Both the position numbers and the translations under genes were made by a program. Under the pieces are notes generated by a model. It was not told the origin of the DNA. It made no database searches and saw only the letters and a list, made by a program, of their open reading frames with translations. Shown here one piece after another: positions 25,001 to 35,109 of a DNA stretch of 64,000 nt. The number at the start of each line of letters is the position of its first letter. Within the stretch, counting starts at the first letter, position 1. Source of the stretch: Cymodocea nodosa (taxonomy: Eukaryota > Streptophyta > Magnoliopsida > Alismatales > Cymodoceaceae). The stretch lies in the NCBI GenBank assembly GCA_036874045.1, contig CM072344.1, positions 3,010,501-3,074,500 on the forward strand, given 5' to 3'.

Positions 25001-26316
25001 ACTTGTTGATTTGATGAGATTCAACATATCCTTTCTCAAAAAAATGTTATGTGAAACTTTTTCAATTATGTTTGGAAATTGACTCTTTTAATTGAGACAT
25101 TCATGATCTAGGAAAGGATCTTGGCCTTATTTTCATTTATTTTGTTTGAGACATCATTTAGGCACCATTTTGCTTTGCCTGTTCTCATTTCATCTTTCTC
25201 TTTTGGTTTCCTATCCCAGGAATTCCCTTTTTCCCCTTTTTGTTTTGGTTTAGCCACTCTACGGCTAGTGCAAGCCTCTTCTTTCTTGTCTTTAATGATA
25301 TAGCCTTCTTTGTCAATCAAAAAATCTGTTGGCAAAATTTCTACATTAAGTGATTCAACTTTCAAAATGAACAGAGAATCAGCTGAGAGTGCAATTTTTT
25401 GCTTGAAGGATCCATTACTATGAATTCTACAAGGTCATTTTTCAGGGAAAAGGCATTCATTTAGCTCGCCTGTGGTCATTTTCGTTAAAGAATAGATAGA
25501 GCTAGCTTGTGCCATGTGGTTATGAGCATATTATATATGACAGAGTGTCGACTCAGATTAGTACACAGATGCCTGAATTATGATATCCACCATGTTTTGC
25601 TGCTGAGTTCCGGCCTTCCAGGGTAAGATGTCTTTCAGTGATATTTAAGAATAAATTGCAAAGTTCTGTTGTCCGCAACAATGTATGGTGCCTTGGTATT
25701 TCTTGTTTGACGTTGAAATAATGTATCATAATTCCATAGTTTAATGGCGTTGATTTTGGATAGTAGAGATAATAAAAGAGAGAATGTAGAGACCAAAATA
25801 ATGAGTGGTAATTTATAAAAAAAAAGGGAAAAGGCACATTTAAATTGTAAAATTATACAGCTAAAGATGATTAATAATTTTAATACTTCAAAAAATCCAT
25901 GACAAACGCAGAAAGCCTAAGTCAAAAGTAAAACCTAGGAAAGTCTGGAAAGCAATGGATCCCCACCACCACAAATCATTCCGAGTAATTGACACGGTTC
26001 GTGGCGAGAAGAAATTCCCTCAGTAACTGACACTGTTCGTGACGAAAAACATGATCACCGCTGAATAAAACAAGATCCACCAAACGAAAACACAACCACA
26101 ACATCAAAAATCTAAACGTTACGGGGAAAGGAGAAAAACAAAGGCAACCTTCAAAACTAGGTATATACATTAAAAAAGACGAAATCTTCACTTAAGAGAA
26201 GAACACCACAGAAGAAGCACAAAAGTCCGCCAATAACCGAAGATCCGAACGAACAAAACACCCCAGCATACCTGGAACGTGTGCGCCGGTAGCTGCCACC
26301 CGTGCCGCCGCACCAT
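1087..26316 (-). CDS. PAT19/20-like: DHHC-type protein S-acyltransferase (PAT19/PAT20 group), nine coding exons
   Basis: Integral membrane enzyme that S-palmitoylates proteins through an acyl-cysteine intermediate. Exons, in transcript order: 26316-26272, 22653-22540, 22432-22022, 21514-21446, 21336-21265, 21186-21058, 2803-2723, 2647-2444, 2040-1087. Each is a multiple of three, all junctions are GT-AG, and the sum is 692 codons plus stop, close to PAT19/PAT20 length. The start [15 protein letters not shown] is the family's conserved N-terminus. Membrane segments lie at about residues 16-36, 45-62, 225-253 and 273-303. The Cys-rich domain begins CTLC (184-187), continues HCRSCDKC (197-204) and reaches the catalytic DHHC at 209-212, followed by RWLNNCVG. 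The TTYE motif is at 310-313. The last exon (376-692) is a long cytosolic Ser/Pro-rich tail containing [15 protein letters not shown]. No catalytic residue is missing. Intron 6 is 18,254 bp and intron 1 is 3,618 bp. The exact paralogue is uncertain. Confidence 0.93.
3426..3684 (+). mobile_element. Ty1/Copia LTR (5' type) with adjacent initiator-Met primer site
   Basis: It starts TGTTAAAG, ends CGCAACA, and is followed at once by TGGTATCAAATC, an initiator-tRNA-Met primer-binding site. It matches the LTR at 19411-19656 along its whole length at roughly three quarters identity by eye. This suggests an old insertion whose two ends may bracket the nested material between them. No matching 5-bp target duplication was found, so the two LTRs could also come from separate insertions. 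Fossil. Confidence 0.7.
4700..5530 (+). mobile_element. L1-type LINE reverse transcriptase fragment
   Basis: The translation shows L1-like reverse transcriptase blocks: [13 protein letters not shown], then [21 protein letters not shown] (palm region), and further on a degraded segment resembling the end of the RT with [20 protein letters not shown]. It is only part of one RT domain. Several frame changes and stops interrupt it, and there is no endonuclease domain and no poly-A tail in place. It is antisense to the host palmitoyltransferase gene, inside intron 6. Confidence 0.7.
5950..11040 (+). mobile_element. Degenerate Ty1/Copia retrotransposon (gag to RNase H)
   Basis: Fossil with parts in Copia order: gag (about 5980-6560), Asn/Lys-rich post-gag region (6560-6720), protease (about 6880-7130), pre-integrase and integrase (about 7290-8120), start of the reverse transcriptase (about 8480-8760), and its later part with RNase H (about 9780-10890). 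The RNase H is best preserved, with [16 protein letters not shown] and [19 protein letters not shown]. The reverse transcriptase is split by a MITE-like insertion at 8821-9719. LTR-like sequence begins near 10890. It is heavily broken, with many breaks, so old. It is antisense to the host gene. Confidence 0.8.
8821..9719. mobile_element. MITE-like element inserted in the Copia reverse transcriptase
   Basis: The two ends are inverted repeats. The left end reads GGTATTTATGCATCTAGAAA and the right end, reverse-complemented, reads GGTATTGGTACATCTAGAAA. Beyond the ends, the Copia reverse transcriptase resumes. The right part has runs of ATTTTCCATCATTTT and TGCACAAACA like the MITE at 16448-17111. 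A clean 3-bp target duplication is not visible. The middle (about 9000-9300) is less AT-rich and contains an open frame I do not recognise. Confidence 0.55.
11380..12240 (+). mobile_element. Second Ty1/Copia fragment (integrase region)
   Basis: The translation resembles Copia integrase and its C-terminal part: an EFRTDNS-like block, a degraded ERK(H) block, then a [11 protein letters not shown]-like motif near 11690. It follows directly on the element that ends near 11040. It may belong to the same old copy as the RT/RNase H fragment at 18010-19410. Broken fossil with many breaks. Confidence 0.6.
12241..13719. other. Intronic stretch without recognisable gene
   Basis: Low-complexity, C/A-rich on the plus strand. 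Between 13080 and 13190 it is strongly A-rich. The open frames at 12371-12637, 12706-12975 and the minus-strand frame at 13442-13633 have no motif I recognise. It is probably decayed transposon sequence. Confidence 0.4.
13720..14600. repeat. Degenerate tandem repeat, about four units of 170-230 bp
   Basis: A pattern recurs starting with an ATGxTGAAAxxxGG block, then a TGGTCCTTGAGGGACTTG-like block, a C/T-rich stretch, a TTGATGTTGTxTACC block, TTACAATT and TTTTCTTTTAGGT. The first block occurs near 13781, 14011, 14224 and 14397, a spacing of 230, 213 and 173 bases. Units differ by indels and many substitutions, so the array is old. Confidence 0.6.
15496..15607. repeat. Tandem duplication, two units of about 56 bp
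   Basis: Two nearly identical copies of a block containing CCCATCCCTAATGAAGACAA and GAGCACAAATAAGTTAAG lie back to back. A looser duplication (CCTAGCT[T/C]ATGTCTTATT) follows at about 15725-15880. Confidence 0.75.
16448..17111. mobile_element. Tourist-like (PIF/Harbinger) MITE, 664 bp
   Basis: Terminal inverted repeats are GGGGGTGTTTGTGCA at the left and TGCACAAACACCCCC at the right, a perfect match. The flanking 3-bp target duplication is TAA (16445-16447 and 17112-17114), diagnostic of PIF/Harbinger-type elements. Subterminal regions are dense in GAAAATGATGG on the left and its complement on the right. The centre is AT-rich. No coding region. Confidence 0.88.
17112..18009. other. Intronic stretch without recognisable gene
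   Basis: C/T-rich, non-repetitive sequence. Short open frames (for example 17370-17588 and 17774-18016) show no known motif. It is probably decayed transposon or intron filler. Confidence 0.4.
18010..19410 (+). mobile_element. Ty1/Copia reverse transcriptase / RNase H fragment
   Basis: Copia-like blocks run in order: a reverse transcriptase part around 18200-18660, then RNase H with [11 protein letters not shown] around 19040 and a [14 protein letters not shown] block around 19305. A polypurine-type tract (ATTTGAGGAG) directly precedes the LTR at 19411. Fossil with many breaks, antisense to the palmitoyltransferase gene. Confidence 0.7.
19411..19656 (+). mobile_element. Ty1/Copia LTR (3' type)
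   Basis: It starts TGTTAAAG directly after the polypurine tract, ends GATTGCAACA, and matches the LTR at 3426-3684 throughout. Its place after the RNase H fragment marks it as a 3' LTR. If both LTRs belong to one insertion, that copy now spans over 16 kb because of later insertions into it. Confidence 0.72.
20034..20285. mobile_element. Possible small hAT-like MITE
   Basis: The left side reads GGCTGTTTGGTAA. The right side, reverse-complemented, reads GGCCTTGTGTGGTAAC, a loose inverted match of the kind seen at hAT ends. No convincing 8-bp target duplication was seen. Low confidence. Confidence 0.2.
22870..24300 (+). mobile_element. L1-type LINE 3' fragment (RT C-terminus and zf-RVT) in intron 1
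   Basis: The translated plus strand shows the L1 signature around a PVTYLGLPL-like block (about 22983-23020), then [20 protein letters not shown] (a common RT C-terminal motif) and a downstream zf-RVT-type region ([12 protein letters not shown] near 23860, then an ARKxWDLLL-like block). It is interrupted by frame changes and stops. A 112-bp tandem duplication sits in the zf-RVT part. Antisense to the host gene. Confidence 0.75.
24040..24258. repeat. Tandem duplication within the LINE fragment, 112-bp period
   Basis: Two copies of the zf-RVT segment start at 24040 (AGGAAAGCTTGGGACCTACT) and 24152 (AGGAAGGTTTGGGGCCTACT). Both end near ACTTATCAAA. The copies have diverged, so the duplication is not recent. 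Confidence 0.75.
24540..24850 (+). mobile_element. RTE-type LINE 3' end
   Basis: The translation carries the C-terminal signature of plant RTE-like LINEs: a [11 protein letters not shown]-like block, then KGRPKNT, a [10 protein letters not shown] block and WKKRI, ending in a short TTG-rich tail (GATTGTTGTTGTTTCC near 24834). Stops interrupt it. It sits right after the L1 fragment in intron 1, again antisense to the host gene. Confidence 0.65.
24851..26271. other. Remainder of intron 1, no recognisable gene
   Basis: The minus-strand frame at 25365-25108 encodes a charged Lys/Glu-rich peptide with no known domain. No splice sites tie it to the palmitoyltransferase exons, whose reading frame joins cleanly without it. 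Confidence 0.4.
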
Positions 26317-26477
26317 CGTTCAAAGGGGCCAACCCTTCACACTTCCTCCGCCGCTCCCTCCTCCACAGATCACGGAGAACTGTAACCGACAGACGGGGGA
26401 GCGAAAACCATCACACAAGTAAATGGGGCGTGCGGGGCAAAGCTCAGATCTTTGTGTGGAAGCAATGGCGTGAGTGT

Positions 26478-26605
26478 GTGTGAGAGAGAGAGAGAGAAAG
26501 AGGTTGACAAACAGTGGACTTGGCTTCCGCTGCTCGGGAGTTTCGGAGCGCTGTCTCTCTCTCTCTCTCCCTCTCTCCCTCTCCCTCTCCCTCTCCCTCT
26601 CTCCT
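26478..26605. repeat. GA/CT-rich low-complexity tracts upstream of the palmitoyltransferase ATG
   Basis: A GA run at about 26480-26495 and a CT / CTCCCT run at about 26556-26605 lie 160-290 bases upstream of the ATG at 26316. On the gene's strand the second run is GA-rich. It is likely promoter or 5' untranslated sequence and may bind GAGA-repeat factors. Confidence 0.7.
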
Positions 26606-26689
26606 GGGTAGTAAAGAGAGAAGGCAGTTGTGGTCCAGTGGTGCGCTTCGTTCGTCTGCGGGATGGACGCAACTACTACACTTTTTTAT

Positions 26690-27302
26690 GATTAAAAATA
26701 TAATAAAACGTAAATTTAGAAGTTATTTAAAATTTAATTTTATAAAATTTAAATTCTAACGTAATTAAAATTTTATAAATTTTTTTTAAAATAAAATTTA
26801 AAATTCAAATATTTGTGTACATTTAGAAATTTGACAAAAATTTAAAATTTAAATATGTATGTATATAATATAATTAGATAAATTTAAAATTTATATTTAT
26901 TTATGACAATAATATGATATAATTGTCTATAATTAATTTAACAAAAAAAATTTTAAAAAAGTAGAATTTAATTTCTAACCGAAAATACACAAACATCTTT
27001 ATCTTAAAATTAGATAAAAATTATTTTCATTTCCATTTAATTCCAAATCTATCATATTTTTGACATTTAAAATATATATATTTAATATCTATCATATTTG
27101 TGTCTCTCTTATTTTAAAGCACTTATCTTCTCTTTCCTTCTTCTTTTGTTACGTCTATCTTCTATTTTTCTTTTCTTCCCTTCGTACAATAAAGAATGCA
27201 ATGCATCAATCTTGGCATTAGTCGTTCGTGCATGACATTGTTTTGGAGCAACGAGAGAGTAGTCATCTGAGGACTCTAGGCAAGAGTAGTTGTGATTTTC
27301 TC
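26690..27302. other. AT-rich stretch upstream of the palmitoyltransferase gene
   Basis: It is extremely AT-rich to about 27070 and contains motifs like TTTGTGTACATTTAGAA that resemble the ends of the element at 27306-28407. It may be a decayed relative. The part 27110-27302 is less AT-rich and may be an older unique sequence. No gene seen. Confidence 0.35.
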
Positions 27303-27305
27303 TAA

Positions 27306-28407
27306 AGGCTTGTTTATGCATTTAGAATTTGAATTTCGTAGAATTTGAATTTTAACGGAATTTGAATTCTACAGAATTTGATGGAAAAAATTCAAAATCT
27401 AGGTGTTTGTGCATATTCAGGAATTTGATATAAATTAAAATTTAGGTGTTTGTATACATAACAGAATTGATTTTTAATAAAGTTAAGTAATGAATTAAAG
27501 TAATTAGTGAAAATGTAATTAATCAAGAAATTAATTAATTACATTAATAAATGAACATATTATTAAATTAAATATTTATATATCATTTATCAATTAATTA
27601 AGTATATCATTATATAAAATAAATCAAAAATTACAAAAATTGATAACTTTTTAGTTATAATACATGTTTAAAACAACAAAAGGTTAATTATAAATTCTAT
27701 ATTCTTCGTAATGTAATAATAAATAACTTTTTAAAAAATATAATTATTATGAAGTGAATAAATGAAAGTAAATAATAAATAATTATTGAGATACTTTGAT
27801 TATAAAAAAATATAATTCTGAATATTCTATTAGCCATAAATGACTTTTAAGACTTTATTTGTGTTAGCCATAGAAAGTTAGGAAAATTATATAGTTTTTG
27901 AAATTTTGATATTATATATTAAATAATATAATATAATAAATAAAATAATAATAATAATTTAATTAAATAATATTTATGATTTTAATATTATAACATTAAA
28001 TAATAATAATAATAATAAAATAATAATAATTATTAAATTAAATAATATTTATGATTTTATTATTATAAAAATAAAAAATATTAATAATAATAATTAAATT
28101 AAATAATATTTATGATTTTAATATTATAAATTAAATAATATTAATAATAATAAAATAATTAATATTTTATTTTTAATAAAAATAATCTTAAAATAATTAA
28201 TTAAATAAAAAAGATTAACAATATATATTTCAATAGGCGAAGGTGAGCGTCGAGCGATCTTTTGGAAAATGAATTCCGACCTTTTAGGTTGGGAATTCAT
28301 TTTCCCAACCTTTATACATGATTTCTAAAATATACAAACATTTCGTGACTTAGAATCTAACGGAAAAAATTTTCAATTTCGTCAGATTCCGAATGCACAA
28401 ACCTCCC
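27306..28407. mobile_element. PIF/Harbinger-type MITE-like element, about 1.1 kb, AT-rich
   Basis: The left end reads AGGCTTGTTTATGCATTTAG and the right end, reverse-complemented, GGGAGGTTTGTGCATTCGGA, an imperfect inverted repeat. The target duplication is TAA (27303-27305 and 28408-28410). The core at 27900-28170 is made of ATTAATAATAATAATT-type repeats. There is no coding capacity. Confidence 0.65.
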
Positions 28408-30057
28408 TAAAAGTCATCTGTTTCGCTTGCAACAATCAAGCTCTACCCATAGCATTGCACTTCCAACCATGACGATCACAAAGATCTGGAAAGTGCAATG
28501 GCTTGAAGTGAAAATCTAGCGATGCAGTGGTAACATGTTTGAAGATCCTCAATTTATATGGTGACCGACAACACTGGTGTGGTTTTGCTTATTTTCCCTT
28601 CAATATTTCTTGCGCAGTTCATGCATGACCCATTTAGGGTTTAGAAATGTCATTATTGGAAATGAAATTTTTGCATTTCCCTAATTGTTGAATATCCCTC
28701 ACCAAAAATATGCAGATCTAATTCCAGGGTGGTTATCTTTTATTTCCCTTTGATCTGTCAATTTATCCAATGGGTTATTCAACTCAATGGCAATGAAACC
28801 ATCTGCTCCACAAATAATGTCATCATGCGAAGAGGGTATTTTTCAATCACCTACTTGGTAAATGATGGAGAAAGACGAGGTCAATTACACACAGAAGATC
28901 ATTTGACCATGAGCATTACTCTTAACAAGGCATGACAATGGTAAAACTTCACTCTAAAGCAGCGTGGTTAGAGCGGCAATACCTCAAAATTTAGAATATC
29001 TACTTCAAATTTTGGTCCATTTTTAAAATTCCTTTTCTAAAAATTATCTAACGGGATAGATTTGTACTACAAAAAAAAATTTAATGTGGGTTGGATTTGA
29101 ATGACGATGTTCCCAATCCAAAATAGAAATATATTTGCAGTGGTAAACAGATTTGAGTTTAATTTCTCACGCTTGTAACGTGTGATTAATGAAATCAAAT
29201 AATTTGATTATGTAAAATATATCTTAAAATATTTGCATTTACATTTAATTATATTTTAGCTTATTTTTGAATATAGATTTTTCTTATTCAAAATTTTTGA
29301 TAGGATACAGAATAATCTTAACTTAAATCTATCTCTTGGATTCTCAATTAATATCCAAATTTAAGCAACCCACTGGATTTAAATATAGAAGTGGAAATTA
29401 ACAGCATTCCAGTTATGGATTTAGATTTGGATATGATGTGATTTTTTTAACATATATTAAATTGATTATGCAATAAAATTTCCAACTTAAAATTAAAATT
29501 TCCAAACTCAAGTTACAACAGAAATATAATAATCTTTTTCCTTAAGTTGACTTAGGTCAATTTAGTACGTGGTTAAATCTAGAGTCATTTATTTTCTTCT
29601 TTATATCAAAATATTCTTATACTTTTCTCTGTCTTCATTGAATCACCTTGTTTTGTACACTCATATACACGTGTAAAAATCATTTTTGGCATAAAAGATA
29701 CGAAAGGATAATCATAATAATATTTCTAGTTGTTTTTATTATTATTAAATAAGTTATGCTCTATTGCATGGCTTGATAATGTCTTTGCGTATGCAAACGT
29801 TGTAAGTCTTGTAATATTTGATTTAATAGAAGAGAAAGCTCTAAACACTCTTAATAGCGAGAGAAGGGGGTTATCCTTCCATCTTCATCTCTCCTCCATC
29901 TTCCACCTTCTTCCTTCTCTACCTTTCACTTTTTTGCTTTGTTTGAGATTCTACATGGGAGGAAAGTAAAATGATCTTAATGAGTGGATCTATGCATATC
30001 TACTTAATTAATATAATAAAAACACTTGTAAATCCTAAAGAGTCCTACATGTAAAAT
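28408..30057. other. Intergenic, no gene recognised
   Basis: Moderately to strongly AT-rich. The plus-strand open frame at 28729-28935 has no motif I recognise. The region between 29000 and 29600 shows no repeat or coding pattern. Confidence 0.4.
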
Positions 30058-30190
30058 GATGGAATAGTCTTGTTGCTTTATTTTTCATTTAACAATGAGG
30101 GACTTGGAGAGGACATATAGAGGATACAGATAAAATTGATCATATAAATAAAGTTACTATCCAAGATAGTTTAAATTATACAATACAACA
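30058..30190. repeat. Direct repeat (left copy), about 130 bp
   Basis: Begins ATGGAATAGTCTTGTTGCTT and runs through AACAATGAGGGACTTGGAGA to AATACAAC. It is almost identical to 31196-31328, in the same orientation, 1.14 kb away. The deleted Copia lies between the two copies. Confidence 0.85.
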
Positions 30191-31195
30191 ACTATTGGAA
30201 TATGGTTGTAATGACCATTAATATATACGTGTGTAATGTAATGCAAGGACGGTGAGCGTTACACATGCTCGGCCATAGAATGTAACAGACAACGTTAAGG
30301 AGTCGTTGGAGGGGCAGAGATGAAGGTAAGGAGCCGTTGGCTCCTAGCTATAAGAAGAGAGGTGGGAAAAGATAGAAAGGTATCTGAAAAACCTTGAACT
30401 TACCTTCGTTAGAGTTTGCCATGTCAACGCATCATCAATCACAGATCAATAGTGGTATCAGAGCTCTACAACAAAATGATGTGGCAGAAAGGAAAAATAA
30501 AACTCTTATGAATTCTGTTAGATGCATGTTATCACATTCAAGACTCTTCAAAAGTTTTTGGGGAGAGACTTTGCTTACAGCAAACGATCTGATAAATAAA
30601 ATTCCCATCAAATCTATATCTACTACACCTTATGATTTGTGGATTAGCTCAAAGCCCAATTTACATTATTTGAGGAAATAGGGTTCTATAGCTCATTTAC
30701 TTATTCCTAGTCAGATAAGAGATAAGTTAGATTTTAAAACCCTAAAGTGTACATTTATAGGTTATTGTGAAAATTCTTTTGGTTATAGATTTTTCCATAA
30801 AAAAAAAAGAATCATTGAATATAGGGATGCTACTTTTCTTGAAAATATGAAAGAAAAGGAAGACAATGAAAAGGAATTAGAACCAACACTTGTAGTGGGT
30901 GATGACTATTTCAATGATATCCTAGATAATGACCCCCTATGGTTGAAGGGGAACAAAATATGGAAAATGTGAATGAACCTATGGAAATTATAAGAGAAAA
31001 CCAAAATAAGCCTATAAATGGAAATAATGAAATAGAAGGTCAAAATGAACAAACTCAAGATGGAATTGAACTGGTGGAACCTATTAACAAAAGAATTAGA
31101 ACTCAACCTACTTGGATGAATGATTATCATTTGTATTCTTATAAGCCTTCATGCTTATTAGCGGATATAGAGGAAAGTCATATAATAATGGTTAC
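30191..31195 (+). mobile_element. Internally deleted Ty1/Copia (LTR, primer site, integrase remnant)
   Basis: An LTR-like stretch (about 30194-30450) ends beside TGGTATCAGAGC, the initiator-Met primer-binding site. The sequence then passes directly into integrase: QQNDVAERKNKTLMNSVRC, TTPYDLWISSKPN and a GYRFFHKK block, and an acidic linker follows to about 31180. Gag, protease and most of the integrase are absent. It is a deletion derivative and a broken fossil. Confidence 0.8.
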
Positions 31196-31328
31196 ATGGA
31201 ATAGTCTTGTTGCTTTATTTTTCATTTAACAATGAGGGACTTGGAGAGGACATATAGAGGATACAATAAAATTGATCATATAAATAAAGTTATTGTCCAA
31301 GATAGTTTAAATTATATAATACAACTTT
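31196..31328. repeat. Direct repeat (right copy), about 130 bp
   Basis: Near-identical partner of 30058-30190, differing at only a few positions. It lies after the Copia integrase remnant and immediately before the PIF/Harbinger element. Confidence 0.85.
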
Positions 31329-31439
31329 AATTAAAATAGATAATAATCTAAGGAGGTTTGTGTACATAGGTAACCATAGGAAATAGAAGAATAAGAAATA
31401 GGGGGAAACTATTTCTCATTTCCCTTATATAAATGCTAA

Positions 31440-32169
31440 GGTCCTATTTGTGCCACCTAGAAAGGTAGGATTGAAAAGCTATGAAAATTTTCCTAACTTT
31501 TTAAGGTTTGTGCTATACAGAAAAGTTAAGAATTTATTCTTAACTTTCCTACATATAAAAAGCTAAAGATTTCTAGCTTTTCGATTTTCCCCATTTAAAA
31601 GTTAGAAAAGTATCCCTGTTTAATTAATTATTTTATTATTTAAAATTAATTATAATTAAAGTATATATTATTAATATATTAATATAATATATTATTTTAT
31701 TTAATTAAAGTATTATATTATTTTAATTATTACTTTGTAATATACTTTGTATAATATATTATTATTTTAATTAAACATACTTTGTATATACTTTAATATA
31801 ATTAAAGTATATATTGTTAATATTTTTTTATTTAATTAATTATTTAAATAGTATTTTATTAATAATAAAATACTAATTATTTTATTATTTTATTTTATAA
31901 TATTAAAATCACAAATATTATTTTATTTAATTATATAAAATATTATAATATTATTTAATATATAATATTAAAATTTCAAGAACTATATAAATTTTCTAAC
32001 TTTTCATCTATGGTATAAACACTTTCAAATTTTATTTTCTAATTTTTTGATTCTTAATTTTTTTAACTTTCTAATTTTTAACTTTTTTAACTTTCTATTT
32101 TCTAATTTTCTAATTTCTAACTTTTTTGACTTTCTATTTTCTAACTTTCCAAGTGACACAAACAAACAC
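31440..32169. mobile_element. PIF/Harbinger-type MITE, 730 bp, next to the left end of the larger element
   Basis: The left end reads GGTCCTATTTGTGCCACCTA. The right end, reverse-complemented, reads GTGTTTGTTTGTGTCACTTG, followed inward on both sides by GAAAG(G/T)TAG. The target duplication is TAA (31437-31439 and 32170-32172). The centre is AT-rich, and the right third is dense in CTAACTTTCTATTTT. No coding region. Confidence 0.8.
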
Positions 32170-33749
32170 TAAAATTTCTCATTTTCAGTCTCCCCCCTTT
32201 TGCAATGATTGAAAATTTTTTTCTTGAAACCCACTTACCTGATGATTTGTCCTCTTGTCTCGTCCATTCATTGTCCTCCCATCTCGTCATCCTCCCATCT
32301 CACCCAAAGTTTCGTTCGCTAGAATCACTTTAATAAGTGCCTAAATCATCATCCTCCTATCTCGCTTGAAGCTTTGTTCACCCAAATCGCTTGAAGCAAC
32401 ATTCCTCCTTCCTTTAGTTTGCAATGACGAAAGAGTTTCTAGCATCATCGTCCTAATAGACGTCCACTTGTGCCTGTTCTTCTTCCTATTTCCAATGCCC
32501 AAGCTAATCTTCATGTGGAAGTGAGTCATGTTTCCTATTTCACAAATGATATTATTTTTTTCTTTTTTTTTGTTTGCTGCAATTTTTGCAACATTGTTAA
32601 TTATTGAACCATCTAATTTCTACAACATTGTTAATTTTAAGTAATAAGAGTGCCATGTAAATAATTGGATACTTTTTCCTTGGCATGCAAGCATATCTCT
32701 TGAATTTACTTGTGCCAATGTTACAATAATGCAAGATATGAAAGTGTCATTTTCCTATTCGAATTTGAATTATATGAAACGATTTTGTTCAACATTTTAG
32801 AGTTGAAGCATGAAGTAAGTCTTTCTGATCCATTTCAGATTGTAATTTTAGCCTTTAGCATTAATAATGTGGAGGTAGCTCCTATTAGGATTGGATGTAG
32901 TACATGGCTTTCTTGCATTGGTGAAAGACTTTGTGAAGATGCAACTAAACTTCATTCACCTAGTTCATGTGATGGATGACCATTATATATTGTGGCAAAG
33001 TATTGTTTAAGTAAATATTTTTCATTTACTTGGAGGACATGCTTGGATCTTAACACAATTGAAATTTCATATTTTTTTGTGAGGGAGTGCACCACAACAC
33101 CTTGAAAGATAACTAGTTTGATGCTATTCACTAACCACAAGAAAATACCATAGTCATAAGCCAGCTAATCATCATAAGTTGGATGTTTGAAGTCTGTTGG
33201 ATCTTATGTAATGTTTTTGTTCTTTCTATGTATACATAAAAGACTTGAATGAATTTGGTAGATATCTTGTAATTAATGATTAACTCAATTTTCTCAAAGA
33301 ATAGAATTCCATATCCCATGCTTGCTCTTTCAACTTTCATTTGTCATTTCTTTCAATAGAATTCCATGTCTTGATGATTTTCATTAATTGTTTTTGAAAA
33401 TCCAAATGTCATTACATGTTGTTGAAGATTTTTTTGGATTAAATAACAATACATGATGCAATTCATATCTATAATATAATTTTTATTTTTGAATTCTAGT
33501 CTTATGTCAATTGATGTGTCTACAACATAATTTACATGTCTAGTTCAAAAAGTGGGAAAACTAAGATGTTTAATTACATGGTAAGCTAATAAGTTCTTGA
33601 AATTAATATTACTTCCATAGATCTATAAAACTTGTACTCATATTATTGAATTGTATGGTGTTGCATATATATTTGGGAGTTGAATTCATATTATTTGGGA
33701 GTGTTGAACATATATATTATAGGAATATGACTTTTGAAAGAAAGAAATA

Positions 33750-34620
33750 CGTAAACTAGAACACCAAATAAGATGAAATCTTTTAAAGCATTTTAACATC
33801 AGAAATTAGAAAAGGAAATGCAAAGAAATAAGACAGGAAGATCAAAATAGATATATGGAATAAAATGATTGTGGAATATAATAATAAGATAAACACAAAT
33901 GTTGAGAAAATATATGTTAAAAGTAAAATGAAAACCTGAAGGGCAATGTATAAAAATTATACCAAAATCTCAAAGTAAAGTAGATGGAGGTGGGACTATA
34001 CTCATGGCTATATCGACATCCCAAAAGAAATTTAAGATGAATTTGTGTAGGTGAAATATTTTATTTTGTATTATTCATTTGCAAGTGAACTTCCAAATTA
34101 TAATACTTTATCTATATATTTTTTTGTAGTAACTTCTAGAATGTAAATTATGCATAGGAAAATCATGTACAATATATGATGATCTATATACAATGTTTGA
34201 TGGGAATATAACTTCTAAAGGTAATAGTCAAGTTCTCCAAGATGTACAAGACACATAGGATGTGGAATTCCCAAAACCTGTGGACACCTTTTCTATTTTC
34301 AATACTTAGATTCCTCCAATATTTCCTGATATTGCACAAGATGAAGGTAGTCCTGGCTCATTTACTAGAGAAAATGTAATTAGAATGTCAAAGAAAAGAG
34401 TTTGACCACATATTGAATCTTTTCAATCTATTGAAAAGTCAATGAATGAAATAAGTTGCATTGTCTAGAAGTTTGTAGAACAAGATAAGATATATAAAAA
34501 ATCTAAAGTAAGAAGAGAAGTAGAAGAATGTATTCCCATGCTCCTTGAAATTGTTGATCTTACAAAGGAAGAGCGAATATAGGGAATGGAATTGCTAGAG
34601 GATCTAGTGAAAATGGCATT
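33750..34620 (+). pseudogene. PIF/Harbinger ORF1 (Myb/SANT-like) pseudogene
   Basis: The plus-strand translation contains a Myb/SANT-like segment: an EIRKGNAKK block, IWNKMIVEYNNKIN, then KIYVKSKMKT and a YKNYTKISKSK block. This matches the Myb_DNA-bind_3 domain found in plant PIF/Harbinger ORF1 and in related host proteins. The later part includes a short acidic/Pro-rich linker and a helical C-terminus (EEC IPMLLEIVDLTKEERI-like). Several in-frame stops interrupt it. In intact elements ORF1 assists the transposase by binding DNA. Confidence 0.6.
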
Positions 34621-35109
34621 TTTTTAACTATGAAAGTAATGACTTGTGAGTGGAGTTGTTATGACACTATTTCAAAAAAATGTGAAGTTATGATTATTGT
34701 TAAAGTCATGAATCTTATTAAACTCATGTTATTTCTATTATTGCATGTTTCGTAGTTGGACATGTATAATTGACATTGACTTGGTTGTTATATTACTTTC
34801 ATATGTTCATTTTGAATTATCTTGATTATTCATATATTTATGTTAATTATTGAAATGGTTGGTATATTTATGTTAATTGTTCAAATGGTTGGTGTATTTA
34901 TGTTAATTGTTGAAATAATTGGTATATTTATGTTAATTGTAAAATTGTTAACTTTTGCAGGTAGTTGTTATCCATATAGAGAATAACAAAGAATATTCAC
35001 AACAATGAATTCAAAGATGATGATGAAGATAATGTAGGCTATTCAGTTACTTGTATAAATGTATGGAACAATTGCACATTCCATTGTAGATGTTATTCCT
35101 CAAGCAATT

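Noticed and set aside
25108-25365. Lys/Glu-rich minus-strand frame as an extra exon of the palmitoyltransferase
   Set aside because: Exons 1 and 2 join in frame exactly as in the conserved family N-terminus. No insertion is expected there.
26370-26759. Overlapping open frames on both strands rich in Ser/Leu/Pro or Arg/Glu
   Set aside because: They are translations of the GA/CT low-complexity tract upstream of the palmitoyltransferase ATG, not proteins.
28962-29010. Possible tRNA-like sequence (GTGGTTAGAGCGGC)
   Set aside because: The D-arm-like stretch is not followed by an anticodon arm or a GGTTCGA T arm.
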